From: Microcebus murinus | Taxonomy: Eukaryota; Chordata; Mammalia; Primates; Cheirogaleidae | Assembly: GCF_040939455.1 (NCBI RefSeq) | Contig: NC_134112.1 | Location: forward strand, 67,845,001-67,909,000 | Direction of reading: 5' to 3' | Length of the DNA stretch: 64,000 bases | In this document: positions 23,141 to 32,660 of the stretch, piece after piece | How the letters are laid out: every line of letters begins with the position of its first letter | Numbering within the stretch: the stretch's first letter is position 1 | Notes under the pieces: model-generated | The model's database searches: none | What the model was told of the DNA's origin: nothing | What the model saw: the letters and a program-made list of their open reading frames with translations, nothing else | Translations under genes and position numbers: made by a program

Positions 23141-24450
23141 GCTTTCTACCCATCATAACCAAGGCTACGTAACTGAATCACCATCAACTGAACTGTTCTT
23201 CCAGAGATAGTAAAAAATTCACCTAATCCATTCTTATTCCAATATCTAGTTTTTCAACATGCAAATGTGAGATGTTCGATTTAGCTTATATTGCAGCAGA
23301 TGGTTTTGCCACAATGAAAAGCTCTACTAAGCTCCTAAAGGTAATGAGGGACTTCACCATTACCTCTAATTTGAAAAACACCAGTATATAGTAATAGCAA
23401 CCATTCTACCTGTCAAAAATGTCATGTCTTTTTTATAAGGAAGCTCTAAAATGTTATAAAATCTTAGTGTTTACATTGTTTAATAAAGTTACTGGAAGTA
23501 AAGTTTAACTATATTTAAAGTTACTCAGTCCCTAAAGTTGAACCATAATTCTCTCTGTACTTTCACCTCTATTAAATTACTTTATCTAACTTTCCAAATC
23601 TAAACACTATCTCTATAGTAAACCAATTCTTGAACTTCCTAGTCAAAATTGAAAAACTGGAATGTTAACTAACAGTAATTGTAAAATGAAGGACTTTTAA
23701 ATTCTATGAACAATTATTTGTTAGAGTTAAAAATATTTGTTATTTCAACTGTAAAGCCCCCACATGTTGCACCTAAAACATGACAATGGTCAAAAAATGA
23801 TTTAACAATCTATTAGATAATTCTTCAAAATTTCCTAGTATACTGTTTCAGAAGAACTAATCTATTGCAATGGCTCTTGGTTACTCTGAATACTTGAGAA
23901 CTCAAATCAAATATTCAAAAAGTAACTGGTTTATGATCAGCTTACTTATACTTTCTTAATAGCAGTACACTAAAAGACCCAACAAAAACATGAGATAACC
24001 TGAAATTAATCTTTGGTACCCATTTGGCTGAAGAAAAATGTCACTAAAGCAACCTTAGGGTTTCTTGGAGATTGCAAGTAGTATGAATTCTATTTCTGTA
24101 CTTTTTTTCTTTTTTGCATACAAGCCAATATAAATAATTCTACTTCTGTATGTATAACAAGCATATTTTTTTCAACTAAATCTAATTTAGTATTCTAATT
24201 TTCCTCAATTACATTTTTATTCAATCATTTATTTTATATACCACACATGTTAAAGAAGATGTCTTCCTTTAGTATATTTTGGTTTATCTTTTTAAGTGTG
24301 AGAAACGTATAAAATCTGCAATGCACTGAGGTTTTTTTTTTTTAAACATCACTGTTTTATGTTATACAATCATTCAACAAACATGTTAGAATATATATCT
24401 TCAGGGGTTGATGGTACAGTCTAGACTCAGACTACTGAATACTGCTGGAG
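23140..24450. other. TMEM168 intron 1, unassigned
   Basis: AT-rich intronic DNA with no repeat, exon or RNA gene that I can support. Confidence 0.4.
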
Positions 24451-24469
24451 AGAAAAAAAAAAATCATAC

Positions 24470-25340
24470 ACTAGGCTAAATGGTGCCACCATAAATTCAT
24501 GAGATGTCCTTCTGTGTTTCCCTGACCAACACTCTTTCCCATTCTCTGTGACTATTCAAATCTCTCTTTCCTCTCCTCAAATCTCTGATACCCACTTTCC
24601 ACTATATTCTCACCAGATTACTCTGCCTTTTACAGAGTCATCAGAAGGGAGCTCACTTAAATTTCCAACACTACCAACCTACCTCTACCTACATGCCCGG
24701 ATACAGGGAAAGAAAGGTGTCCCTTCCCTACCTAAAGCTAAATCTTTTGGCCATACTGTGTATCTCTTTCCTTCTGCCTCTTCCATCACACACCTTCCTC
24801 TCTCTTTAAATTCTCACTTTTATCCACTAACACTTAAACCTTTGTAAATCTGTTTGTTTAAAGTGCAAAAAGAATAAACAAATAAAACAAATTATCCTTG
24901 TTCATCTCCAATCTCCTCCACCAAGTTCAAATCTTCTGTCCTCATTTTGACAGCTAATATTTAGTTGCTTCCCTTCTTACCCACTCACTGTTCAAACCAC
25001 TAAATGGTGGTTCCCACCACACAACTGTTCTGCCAAGTTCTAAAATGGCTTGTAAATTCCTAAATCCAACAGGTACTTTTCATTTTGACATTGTCAATGA
25101 CTCATCTTCTGAACTCTTTCCTTTCTTTGGCATCCCAAAACTAAGTCTCCAGATTTTCTTCATAACTCATTGGTTTCTCTTCCTCAGTCTCCTTGAATGC
25201 TCTTCATTCTCAACACATCCTTTGGATGTTTAATCCCAAGTCTAGGCTTTTCTCTCACTATATACTGTCTCTGAGCAATCTCATTTATTTCCATGTCTTC
25301 AATTATTATCTCTCTATCTGAATGCACAATACATTTACCT
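24470..25340 (+). mobile_element. L2 LINE, reverse-transcriptase coding part (decayed)
   Basis: Pyrimidine-rich sequence following the order of the L2 reverse-transcriptase region: 'ctgccaagttctaaaatggcttgtaaattcctaaatccaacagg', 'tttgacattgtcaatgactcatcttctgaac', 'tgatctcattt...'-like 'gagcaatctcatttatttccatgtcttcaattattatctctc'. There is no intact frame. It probably belongs with the L2 3' part at 25880-26430. Confidence 0.65.
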
Positions 25341-25879
25341 ATAGAAATAGAAGCACCAGTTACACTGTCAACAGAGGTAAAAACCTGGAAACAAAAATGG
25401 AAACATGTGAAAAACTTAAAGTGCAGTACGTAGCATGCAATATATGCAGTTACCTTCCTACGGGCAAAAAACCAACATGGCAAATAATTGTTTTTAAATG
25501 GCTAATTTACAAAAGTCTTTCCCCATTCTGACCTCTTTCAAAAAAACACCCTGAATCAGAGAGTAGCACAAAAAAGCATTATAAATCCTTTGCAACTACT
25601 GCCATCATTAACGATTCAATGGAAAATTACTCCAGCGGCAGATAAATGGAGCACAGAAGAGTCAGTCTACATATGGGAAAAGTTAACTAATCACTGCCAA
25701 GACTGATTATTTTATAAAACTCCACGTAGTACTCTAGCCCTCCTCCCTTCATCACCTACATTAATCCTCACCAAACTGTCTACTCTTCTTCCTGAACATC
25801 TTTTAAATGTTTCTATTTCTTATCCCCAAGATCCCCTCCCAATTTTGGCCACCATTGTCTTATGTTGAATATTACCCCA

Positions 25880-26430
25880 TATCTGCTTGCCCTTCTCTAA
25901 GAAGTGTCCTTTTTAAAACCAAAATTTATCAAGTCTCTCTACTATGTAAGATGTTCCAATAGTTTCCCATCAACTTTAGCAATAAAGTCTAAACTCTTAC
26001 AATGCCTCATAAAGTGCTCCACGTTGGACCTGAATAACTCTTCTGCTTCATCTGTTACTATTGTTCCTTTCAGTTTGTATTCCAGCCCTACTGATCTTTC
26101 AATTCCAAACTGTACAAAATGCTATTCCCTCTCCAGGCACACTCCTTTCCCTCTTCCTGGCCCCTCCCAGTCTTTACATCTGGTTGACTCCTACTTCTCA
26201 GTTCTCAGCTTACATCCTTTTCTGAGAGCGATTACGCCTGACCCCATTGGATGATCTCTGTACTTCCTCTATAATAGAAAAATATTCATCCTCACTTAAT
26301 TAGTGTCTGCATTTCCCACTAGAACACAAGGTCTCTGAGGGCTAGTCTTCAAAACTTTATATCCAGTGTGTATAGCAGAAAGTCTAACATGAAGTAGGTA
26401 TTCAACAAATACTTGTTGAAAAATTAAAGA
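25880..26430 (+). repeat. L2 LINE 3' end
   Basis: 'ctactgatctttcaattccaaactgtacaaaatgc', 'cccactagaacacaaggtctctgagggctag' and a terminal 'gtaggtattcaacaaatacttgttgaa' match the L2 3' UTR. Confidence 0.75.
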
Positions 26431-26469
26431 CCACTATAGAAATAACTACACTTAACAACAGTAGTTGCC

Positions 26470-26560
26470 TTAATGCACAAAGAGAATAATTTGTCTAATA
26501 TCCTACAGTTTATAAGCAGTAGAGCTCTGGCAGATTCCTTAAATGTTTGTTTCTCTCTCG
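26470..26560 (-). repeat. MIR SINE fragment
   Basis: 'agagaataatttgtctaatatcctacagtttataagcagtagagctctggcag' follows the MIR core in complement orientation. The match is short. Confidence 0.5.
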
Positions 26561-26744
26561 GTCTTAGGCTGACCTTCACTTAATTCACCCAAATTTCTCC
26601 AAACCAGTAAATTCTTTCCCCCAGTCCTACCTCTAGGAAGTGGCTTTAAGACACATTGTAAACGTTTGCATCATCTTTCACTCAGAAACTATTTCTGTCC
26701 CATCGAGAAGTGTCAAAAGCTGAAAGAACCACACAGACAAGTCA

Positions 26745-26770
26745 GGGTCGGGTAAGGGTCAGGGTCAGGG
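26745..26770 (+). other. Putative G-quadruplex (five GGG tracts)
   Basis: GGG tracts lie at 26745-26747, 26750-26752, 26756-26758, 26762-26764 and 26768-26770, with loops of 2-3 bases. This is a strong sequence match to a stable G4. It lies in the TMEM168 template strand, about 410 bp inside intron 1. Confidence 0.75.
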
Positions 26771-26879
26771 CTTGGTTCTATGAGTTCAAGATAACTCTTT
26801 GGGCCCATCTTATACAATGAAAATGGCACCTTGAGTATTAAACTCCTCAGCAATAGGGTAGCAACAGTAACTTCTTTCC

Positions 26880-27620
26880 CGTTTGGCCTCCTAGCGAGAT
26901 GTGGGAGGCCGGACAAGGAGACTGGCTGTTGCCCACCAGCTCACTTCGGAAGAACGCGACCACAATGTGGAGTCCAGTCCAGGGGAAACCGTTGAGGGAT
27001 ATGGAGACGCCCCTACACCCTCCATTCTTCACCCGCCACCCTCATCTCCTCCACCGGCAGGTATCCTACTCCCGTCCTGGGAAGCCGGCTGGGCGGAGCT
27101 TGGGGTCCGGACCACGCGGAGCCCTGGGCGGTGTCTGTGCCCAGATCTCGCCGCCCCGCCATCCACCCCATGGCCCCCCTACCTGACTCGGCCGTGGTTA
27201 CCAACGCGCGCTCAATCCTCGGAGTCTGTTCCGAGCTAACACGGTAAAGGGGCTGGTGAGGTTAGGGCTGAGCCTGTGATTCAGAACGGGAAGGTGGCAC
27301 GCCAGAGGGAGCAAGGGCTCGAAACCATGCGCACTAGTAAAGGCCAGTCTCGGTAAAAACTTTCTCCGTTGCCGGCCCGGCCACGGCCGCCATGTTTCCG
27401 TCGCCGAATCCGCGACGGTACGGAACGCCGCCGGGGCCAAACCGCGCGGCGCGCGTCGTTCGCGAGGCCCGGCCCCTTCCCCGCCCAAACCGGCCGCCAA
27501 CGCAGGTGCACCCGCCTCTGCGCGAGCTCCAACAGCCCCACCTAAGCCGCCACGCTAGCTGGAGCGAACGTCGTCTCCCGGGATGTAGAGTCCCCAGCGG
27601 AGAACAGGGAGCGGGAAGAC
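26880..27620. promoter_or_regulatory. TMEM168: CpG-island promoter of TMEM168
   Basis: The stretch is GC-rich with dense CpG (strongest at 27080-27560), unlike the AT-rich DNA around it. GCCGCCATGTT at 27386-27396 is an exact match to the YY1 consensus GCCGCCATnTT. Read on the minus strand it is AACATGGCGGC, the orientation usual just downstream of transcription starts. A minus-strand TSS near 27.40-27.43 kb is therefore likely. No TATA box is evident. Short GC-rich frames here are not genes. Initiation in the opposite direction is possible but not shown. Confidence 0.8.
27183..27420 (-). other. TMEM168: Predicted non-coding exon 1 of TMEM168
   Basis: A good splice donor, GAGTCAG then GTAGGG on the minus strand (GT at 27181-27182), lies about 200 bp downstream of the YY1 motif. 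It would pair with the acceptor at 21940-21941. The 5' border is approximate. The exon contains an ATG in the YY1 motif at the very start that is not the TMEM168 start. Confidence 0.5.
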
Positions 27621-28144
27621 CACCAAGGATTAGGCTGACTGTGCCCATCAAGCATCTAGGACACCGCCTCATGCTGGACCGAAACTGGGGCGGGATGGCC
27701 ATGCTTGCTTGGACTGTAAATACTGCGGGAGGCGTTACTGCTCTTTAATATATATGGCATAATATATGGCTTTGTGTCCACTGCAGCTAAAGCTTAAGCT
27801 CCTTAGGCCCGCCTTCAAAGCCCTTCTCGTCAGGCCCCTGCCTGCTTTTCTAATTAAATCTGCTATTAGCCCAAAGCCACCCTTAACTCTCCCTGGCCTG
27901 GCCTGTTTCATCCCCCCTCTTCTTCCCTGGCCCTTAAACGTCTCCCATCTCACATCCTGAGGGCCCTTCAGACTGTACTCTGAACGCACTGAATAAACGT
28001 TTGCGAGGTTGTTGTGAATATTTAATGAAACAATATTTTTTTCTGGTGTACATAGGCCCTCGAAAAGTGTGGGTTCCTCTTCCCTTTCCAAGTAGTCCTC
28101 CCTGCCTGCTTTCTGTCCCCATCATCGTTTTCTACTTCTTGTAT

Positions 28145-28270
28145 CTCTCGGAGAGCTCAAATAATCTCTGAGCCTCGGTTTTCTCTTCTGTAAATGGGAT
28201 GCTGATGACACCAACTTTACATGGTGGTTGTATGGACTAGATGAGATGATATATGTAAAAAAAAAAAAAT
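28145..28270 (+). repeat. MIR SINE fragment with A-tail
   Basis: 'aataatctctgagcctcggttttctcttctgtaaatgggatgctgatgac' is the MIR core. A run of A follows at 28258-28270. Confidence 0.75.
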
Positions 28271-28299
28271 ACCTTAAACCTTCAGATGGCTTATCCCCT

Positions 28300-28490
28300 T
28301 AGGATAAACAAATTTTGTAGCCTGGCCCCTTTATACCTCCAGCTTGAACTCACCACACATCCCAGCTCTGTACCACCCTTCCCTTTCATTTCCTCACATT
28401 CAGGGGACATTCTGTCCACTGTTAAATCAGTTTAGCATAATGCCTGATACGTAGCTGGCATTTAAATATTTGTAAAATAATAATATATAA
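28300..28490 (+). repeat. L2 LINE 3' fragment
   Basis: 'tggcccctttatacctccagcttgaactcaccacac' and 'tttagcataatgcctgatacgtagctggcatttaaatatttg' follow the L2 3' end. Confidence 0.55.
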
Positions 28491-28604
28491 TAGGCCCTCA
28501 ATCACTAGTTCTCTCACTGTGTATTAATATCGGCTATATATTTTTCCTATCTTCCCTAATAGAGTGAATTTCTTCATTGTCATTTGACAAATGTTGGGGG
28601 TTGG

Positions 28605-28637
28605 TGTCGGCAGCACATCTATCCGGTGGAACGACTC
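28605..28637 (+). pseudogene. Possible 5' fragment of a U6 snRNA pseudogene
   Basis: TCGGCAGCACAT followed nine bases later by GGAACGA matches two conserved blocks of the U6 snRNA 5' end at about the right spacing. The rest of U6 is missing, and I see no Pol III promoter or terminator that would make it functional. It could be chance. Confidence 0.3.
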
Positions 28638-28649
28638 TTAGGTTCTGCA

Positions 28650-28885
28650 TATGTAGATGAAAAGTTTGAGTTTAGACTCCAAGTTCTAAATGCAGTCACT
28701 ACCCAGCTCCCAAATCTGTAACTCTCATTCTCTGGGTGTAACACCAGTGTCACATTTCCAACTACCTGCTAGGTGTTTCTAGTCAAATATATTGTCATTA
28801 CTTCTAGTTCAACTTGCCTTTAGTAACTTTTTTTTGTGCCCACCATCAGAACCCTGTTCCCATGTTTGTGGAATTCCCCATCTTA
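28650..28885 (+). repeat. L2 LINE fragment
   Basis: 'gagtttagactccaagttctaaatgcag' and 'cacatttccaactacctgctaggtgtttctag' resemble the L2 ORF-3' region. The copy is diverged. Confidence 0.45.
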
Positions 28886-30030
28886 GGAGTCTAGTGCAGA
28901 AATGCCAAATACTTGCTCAATCATGTGTGCCAATTGAAAGCTAATGACTCAAAAAAGCAGGCATAGAAAGCTGTATTCCTTGGGTGAATGCAAGAGTGTA
29001 GCAAGGTAAGCTCCTGGGACAGTAGTGAGAATGGTACTTGTGGTAACATTTGTGGACAACCCCAGAGCCCTCTTCCAATCAGTTTTGTAGCCTCTTTTAG
29101 TGCCTATGTGAATTTCGGTGTAGCCTCTTACAGACTCTGTGTACTATATAGCCACTTGTAGTTTCTGGCCATGCAGATCCAAGCTTCCATTTCCAGCATT
29201 CCTATGAGCTGCCCAATATCCTCTGATAGAGTTTTCTCATTAAATCAACTACAGCTGTTTCTGTTGCTTAGCAATAACACCCCTTTTAAAACAGTGGTTT
29301 TTCATCTTCTTGCTCAAAGATGATCCACTGCCTTATGACCCTAAAACCATTTCTGATGCTTGCTATCTTGTCCTTATACCTTAGAAAACTTCAGCGAGAT
29401 GTGTATATGTTTGAAAGTTAACTTTAATCTGCACAGAAAGACACTAATCAAGAATCTTTACTACAGAGTTGGATACCCAAATGCTTCCAATATCACTATG
29501 TAAATCTGCACTAGAGGTATGTTCATTAGCATAAAGGGTTAGAAAGAATTTTTCATTGTGGAAATGAGGTGTTCAAGATATGTGGCTATCTAGAATATTG
29601 TACAGGTACCTTTTCTCTTGCATAAATGTATAAAAATCTGCTGAGTCTAGCAGGCTGACACTTTCAGCATGACTCCCTGAGTCTTGATTGCTGTTTAGTA
29701 CTTTGCCAAAAAGTACTGTTAGTGTACTGTTTTAGTGCCTGCTTGATGATAAAATGAACAGTAGTGTTAAGTCTGAGACTTTCTTTCATTGTAGGATACC
29801 ACTTAGTAGCAAGGGAGGAGACAGGTTGTACTCATCAGTTGGTAGTTATTGAAGGCTACCAGTATTTACCAAAAGAATATGACAATTATTTAATATCAAC
29901 TATTGTTCATTTTCATACACTATATTTCTTGCATTTATCATTTCTTGTCAACTTCTATTGCCTTTATACTAGTTGAGTTCCTAACACCTGAATTACTTCA
30001 GTAACCTCCTCTATGCTGGTCATCTTGACC
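28886..30030. other. Intergenic, unassigned
   Basis: I see no gene or confident repeat. Two similar phrases, tgtagcctcttttag and tgtagcctcttacag, occur near 29088 and 29120. Confidence 0.35.
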
Positions 30031-30039
30031 TCACCCAAG

Positions 30040-30240
30040 TCAAATCCATTACACTGGCCTTTGGCTGTTAGTCTCAGAGCACCACTCTTTGTCACTGGGG
30101 ATTAAAACCAGTCACTTCTACAGGCTACAGGATAAAGTCCAAACTCAGTGTGGTACCCGAGGCCCTCTAGGACCTGATCTAAATCTCTCATTGTCTGGTG
30201 CTATATATCCTGAACTTAGAAGTGTCAGGATCAGTTCCTG
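30040..30240 (+). repeat. L2 LINE fragment
   Basis: 'ctacaggctacaggataaagtccaaactcagtgtggtacccgaggccctctaggacctgatc' is a characteristic L2 3' phrase. Confidence 0.7.
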
Positions 30241-30699
30241 GCATCTGGCAGGTCCACAGCCAAACATCTGGATATAAAACACCTACATGGGAACCATTTC
30301 AGTGATAGGAGACTTCAGGCTGTGGTTATTGATGACAGTGTAATGATCCTAATAGCTGGAACATTCATTCTTCAACATCTGTTCTTATGCATGCAAGGTC
30401 TGTGTGATCCAGGCCAGGAATCTCACCCAGAGAAGTTATTTCAGGCTAGGAACACCTGTTAAAAATATCATGATAATAAACAATCAATAAAAGGAAGAGA
30501 AAGCAGCACCCATCACAGCCATACTGGCTGACCCTATTCTAGTCCTCTGTGGCAGGGAGTCACAGATGAATCCTACAGTATTTCTTATGTTCTCTCTTGC
30601 TTTCTCCTCCTACTGCTTTCATTTCTTCTAGAGCTAAACTAACAGTTTCTACATAGACAATCTGCTGTGCCTACTCGCTTGTTATTTCTATGTAACAAA

Positions 30700-30890
30700 T
30701 GAGTACTTTCACCTCTATTATATAATCCAATCTTCACAAAAACCTAATGATACAAATATTTTTATCACCATTTTACAAATAAAGTAACCAGGGTCCAGAG
30801 GTACTACATTGCTCCAGGCCCTCATAACTGTCTAGAAGCAAGGACTTAAACCTCAGTCTTTTGGCTTTAAGTTCTGGACCATGAAGCACA
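30700..30890 (-). repeat. MIR SINE fragment
   Basis: 'tcaccattttacaaataaagtaaccagggtccagagg' and 'taaacctcagtcttttggc' match MIR in complement orientation. Confidence 0.75.
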
Positions 30891-31076
30891 GCTTTCTAAA
30901 TATCATCTCCCCTCTGTGGGAAATGAAGTATTTCCTTCTCATTACTGTTGTTTACAGTAAGCAGGAAAAAGTTTATAGAGTTCAGTCTTGGCTATATCTT
31001 AGAATCATCTGGATGATCTACCACACTAGGCATAGTCCAGCTCAATTAAATTAGAGTCTCTGGAATGAGCCTGAGT

Positions 31077-31103
31077 GAGTGAGTGAGAGAGAGAGAGAGA
31101 GAG

Positions 31104-31156
<53 letters not shown>
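31077..31156 (+). repeat. Compound microsatellite (GAGT)n (GA)n (GT)n
   Basis: A few GAGT units are followed by about 12 GA units and about 25 GT units, uninterrupted. It lies inside the MER5-type element. Confidence 0.97.
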
Positions 31157-31159
<3 letters not shown>

Positions 31160-31203
31160 AAAGCCTCCCTTTCCTCCGCTTCCCACCTCGAGTGAATCTA
31201 ATG

Positions 31204-31425
31204 CAGGGGTCCTCAAACTTTTTAAACAGGGGGCCAGTTCACCGTCCCTTAGACCGTTGGAGGGCCGTTGGCGAGTACGGCGCACATTCCACACATGCGC
31301 ACTGTGGGCCCAGGATGAGCAGGCTGCTAAGCAGGACAGGCAGTGATGGCAAAAGCACTTGGCAGGCCGGATAAATGTCCTCTGTGGGCCACATGTGGCC
31401 ATGGGCCATAGTTTGATGATGCCTG
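31204..31425 (+). mobile_element. Non-autonomous hAT transposon with perfect 8-bp target duplication
   Basis: The 222-bp element starts CAGGGGTCCTCAAACTT and ends AGTTTGATGATGCCTG. These are inverted termini with 12 of the first 16 bases matching. It is flanked by the identical 8-mer atctaatg (31196-31203 and 31426-31433), the hAT signature. The interior is CpG-rich and short, and encodes nothing. A relative with the same ends but a different middle lies at 41226-41407. Confidence 0.9.
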
Positions 31426-31483
31426 ATCTAATGTAAAGCAAGTGTTGAGAACCACTAAGTTATTACCTTCATTAATACAGTGG

Positions 31484-31640
31484 TTCTCCAAGTGTGGCCC
31501 CCGGACCAACTGCATCAACATCACCTGGGAACTAGTTAGAAATGCAAATTACAAGCCTTACTCCCAGATCTACTGAATCAGAAACTCTAAGGGTAGATCC
31601 TAGATTTTATGATTAAATTCAGATGACTCTAAGTGTCTTA
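31484..31640 (+). mobile_element. MER5A hAT element
   Basis: 'cagtggttctccaagtgtggcccccggacc', 'aacatcacctgggaactagttagaaatgcaaatt' and 'actgaatcagaaactctaaggg' follow MER5A in forward orientation. It sits 28 bp from the oppositely oriented MER5-type copy. Confidence 0.85.
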
Positions 31641-32387
31641 ATAAAAGTTTATTTCTCTCTCCTGTAAAGCAATCTTGAAGTAGGTGTTCCAGAACAGATG
31701 TGTTCCTCTTTGGTGTTACAGATCCTGATATCTTATTTCAAGTAACCCTGCCATTCTCAAGATGACTTCTTCCTCATAGCCCAAGATGGCTGCCCAATCT
31801 CCAGCTATTATTTCTAAATTCCAATCAGGAACAGGGGAGTGCACTTCCCCCTCTCCTCACTTTAATGAAATTCCTTGGAAGTGAAATATGACACATCAGC
31901 TTATATCACATTGATCAGTGTTTAATATTTATAGAGTCTGGGAAAGGTGGTAATTTTGGGGGTGGCCACAGGCCCATCTAAAAATCAGAGTTCTCTTTCA
32001 AAGAAAGGAGGAGAATAAATATTGAATGACAATAAGCAGTCTTTGTCAAAGTTAACTTTGCTTTTTCCCTACATCCCAAATTCTTGTTTTACTTTTTTGT
32101 TTATAATTTTTAATCATGGGTACATAATTGTATATATTTATGGGGTGCATGTGATGTTTTGATATAGGTATACACTGTGTAATCATCAAACCAGGGTAGT
32201 TGGAATATCCATCACCTCTGGCATTAATCATTTCTTTGTGATAGGAACATTGCAATTCCACTCTTTTAGCTATTTTAAAGTATACCCTAACTTATTGTTG
32301 ATTATAGTCACTTTGTTGTGCTACCAAATATTTTTCATGCCATCTAACTAAGTTTTTACACCCATTAACCCCCCCCCCTTTACCCCC

Positions 32388-32660
32388 TTGAACATTTCAT
32401 TTATATTTCAAGCTGTCTGTGCGACAGAGCTCATTTTGGAAAATAACATTTTTTTGACTTATCCATGGTTTTACAAAATTTGCTCTAAAAAATTTGAAAG
32501 ATAATCAGAAGCCAAAATGTGTGTTTGAAAGACTGAAGATGTACCTTCATAATAAAAATAAAACAAGAAGTGTCAAAGTGAAACGTCAGCGATATCAACT
32601 GTCAAACTTAGTACTTACAGAAATTGGATGTTTCATACTTAGTAATCTAAATAGTTTTAA
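32388..32660. other. Non-L1 filler segment inside the antisense L1
   Basis: The L1 3' UTR sequence stops after the C-run and 'tttaccccctt', and L1 ORF2 sequence resumes at 'aatttctctgatgactaataatg' (about 32668). The 273 bp between match no L1 and no repeat I recognise. The + strand contains a 62-codon open frame (32494-32682) with a basic stretch, KNKTRSVKVKRQRYQLSN, which I cannot assign. Confidence 0.6.

Larger units (their letters stand above)
30985..31456 (-). mobile_element. MER5-type hAT element, split by a microsatellite and another hAT
   Basis: The blocks 'tatcttagaatcatctggatgatctacc' (about 31000) and 'gagtctctgg' (31052) come before the microsatellite. After it come 'tttaaagcctccc', 'acctcgagtgaatctaatg' (31155-31203) and 'tgttgagaaccacta' (31442-31456). 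Together they follow one MER5-type element in complement orientation. It is interrupted by a dinucleotide repeat and by the hAT insertion at 31204-31425. Confidence 0.65.

Noticed and set aside
26899..28125. Many overlapping frames of 60-122 codons on both strands
   Set aside because: They lie in and next to the CpG island, where high GC makes open frames by chance. They have no family resemblance, and the TMEM168 promoter explains the composition.
31046..31441. 131-codon minus-strand frame with THTH and SLSL runs
   Set aside because: It is translation of the GT/GA microsatellite plus the hAT element.
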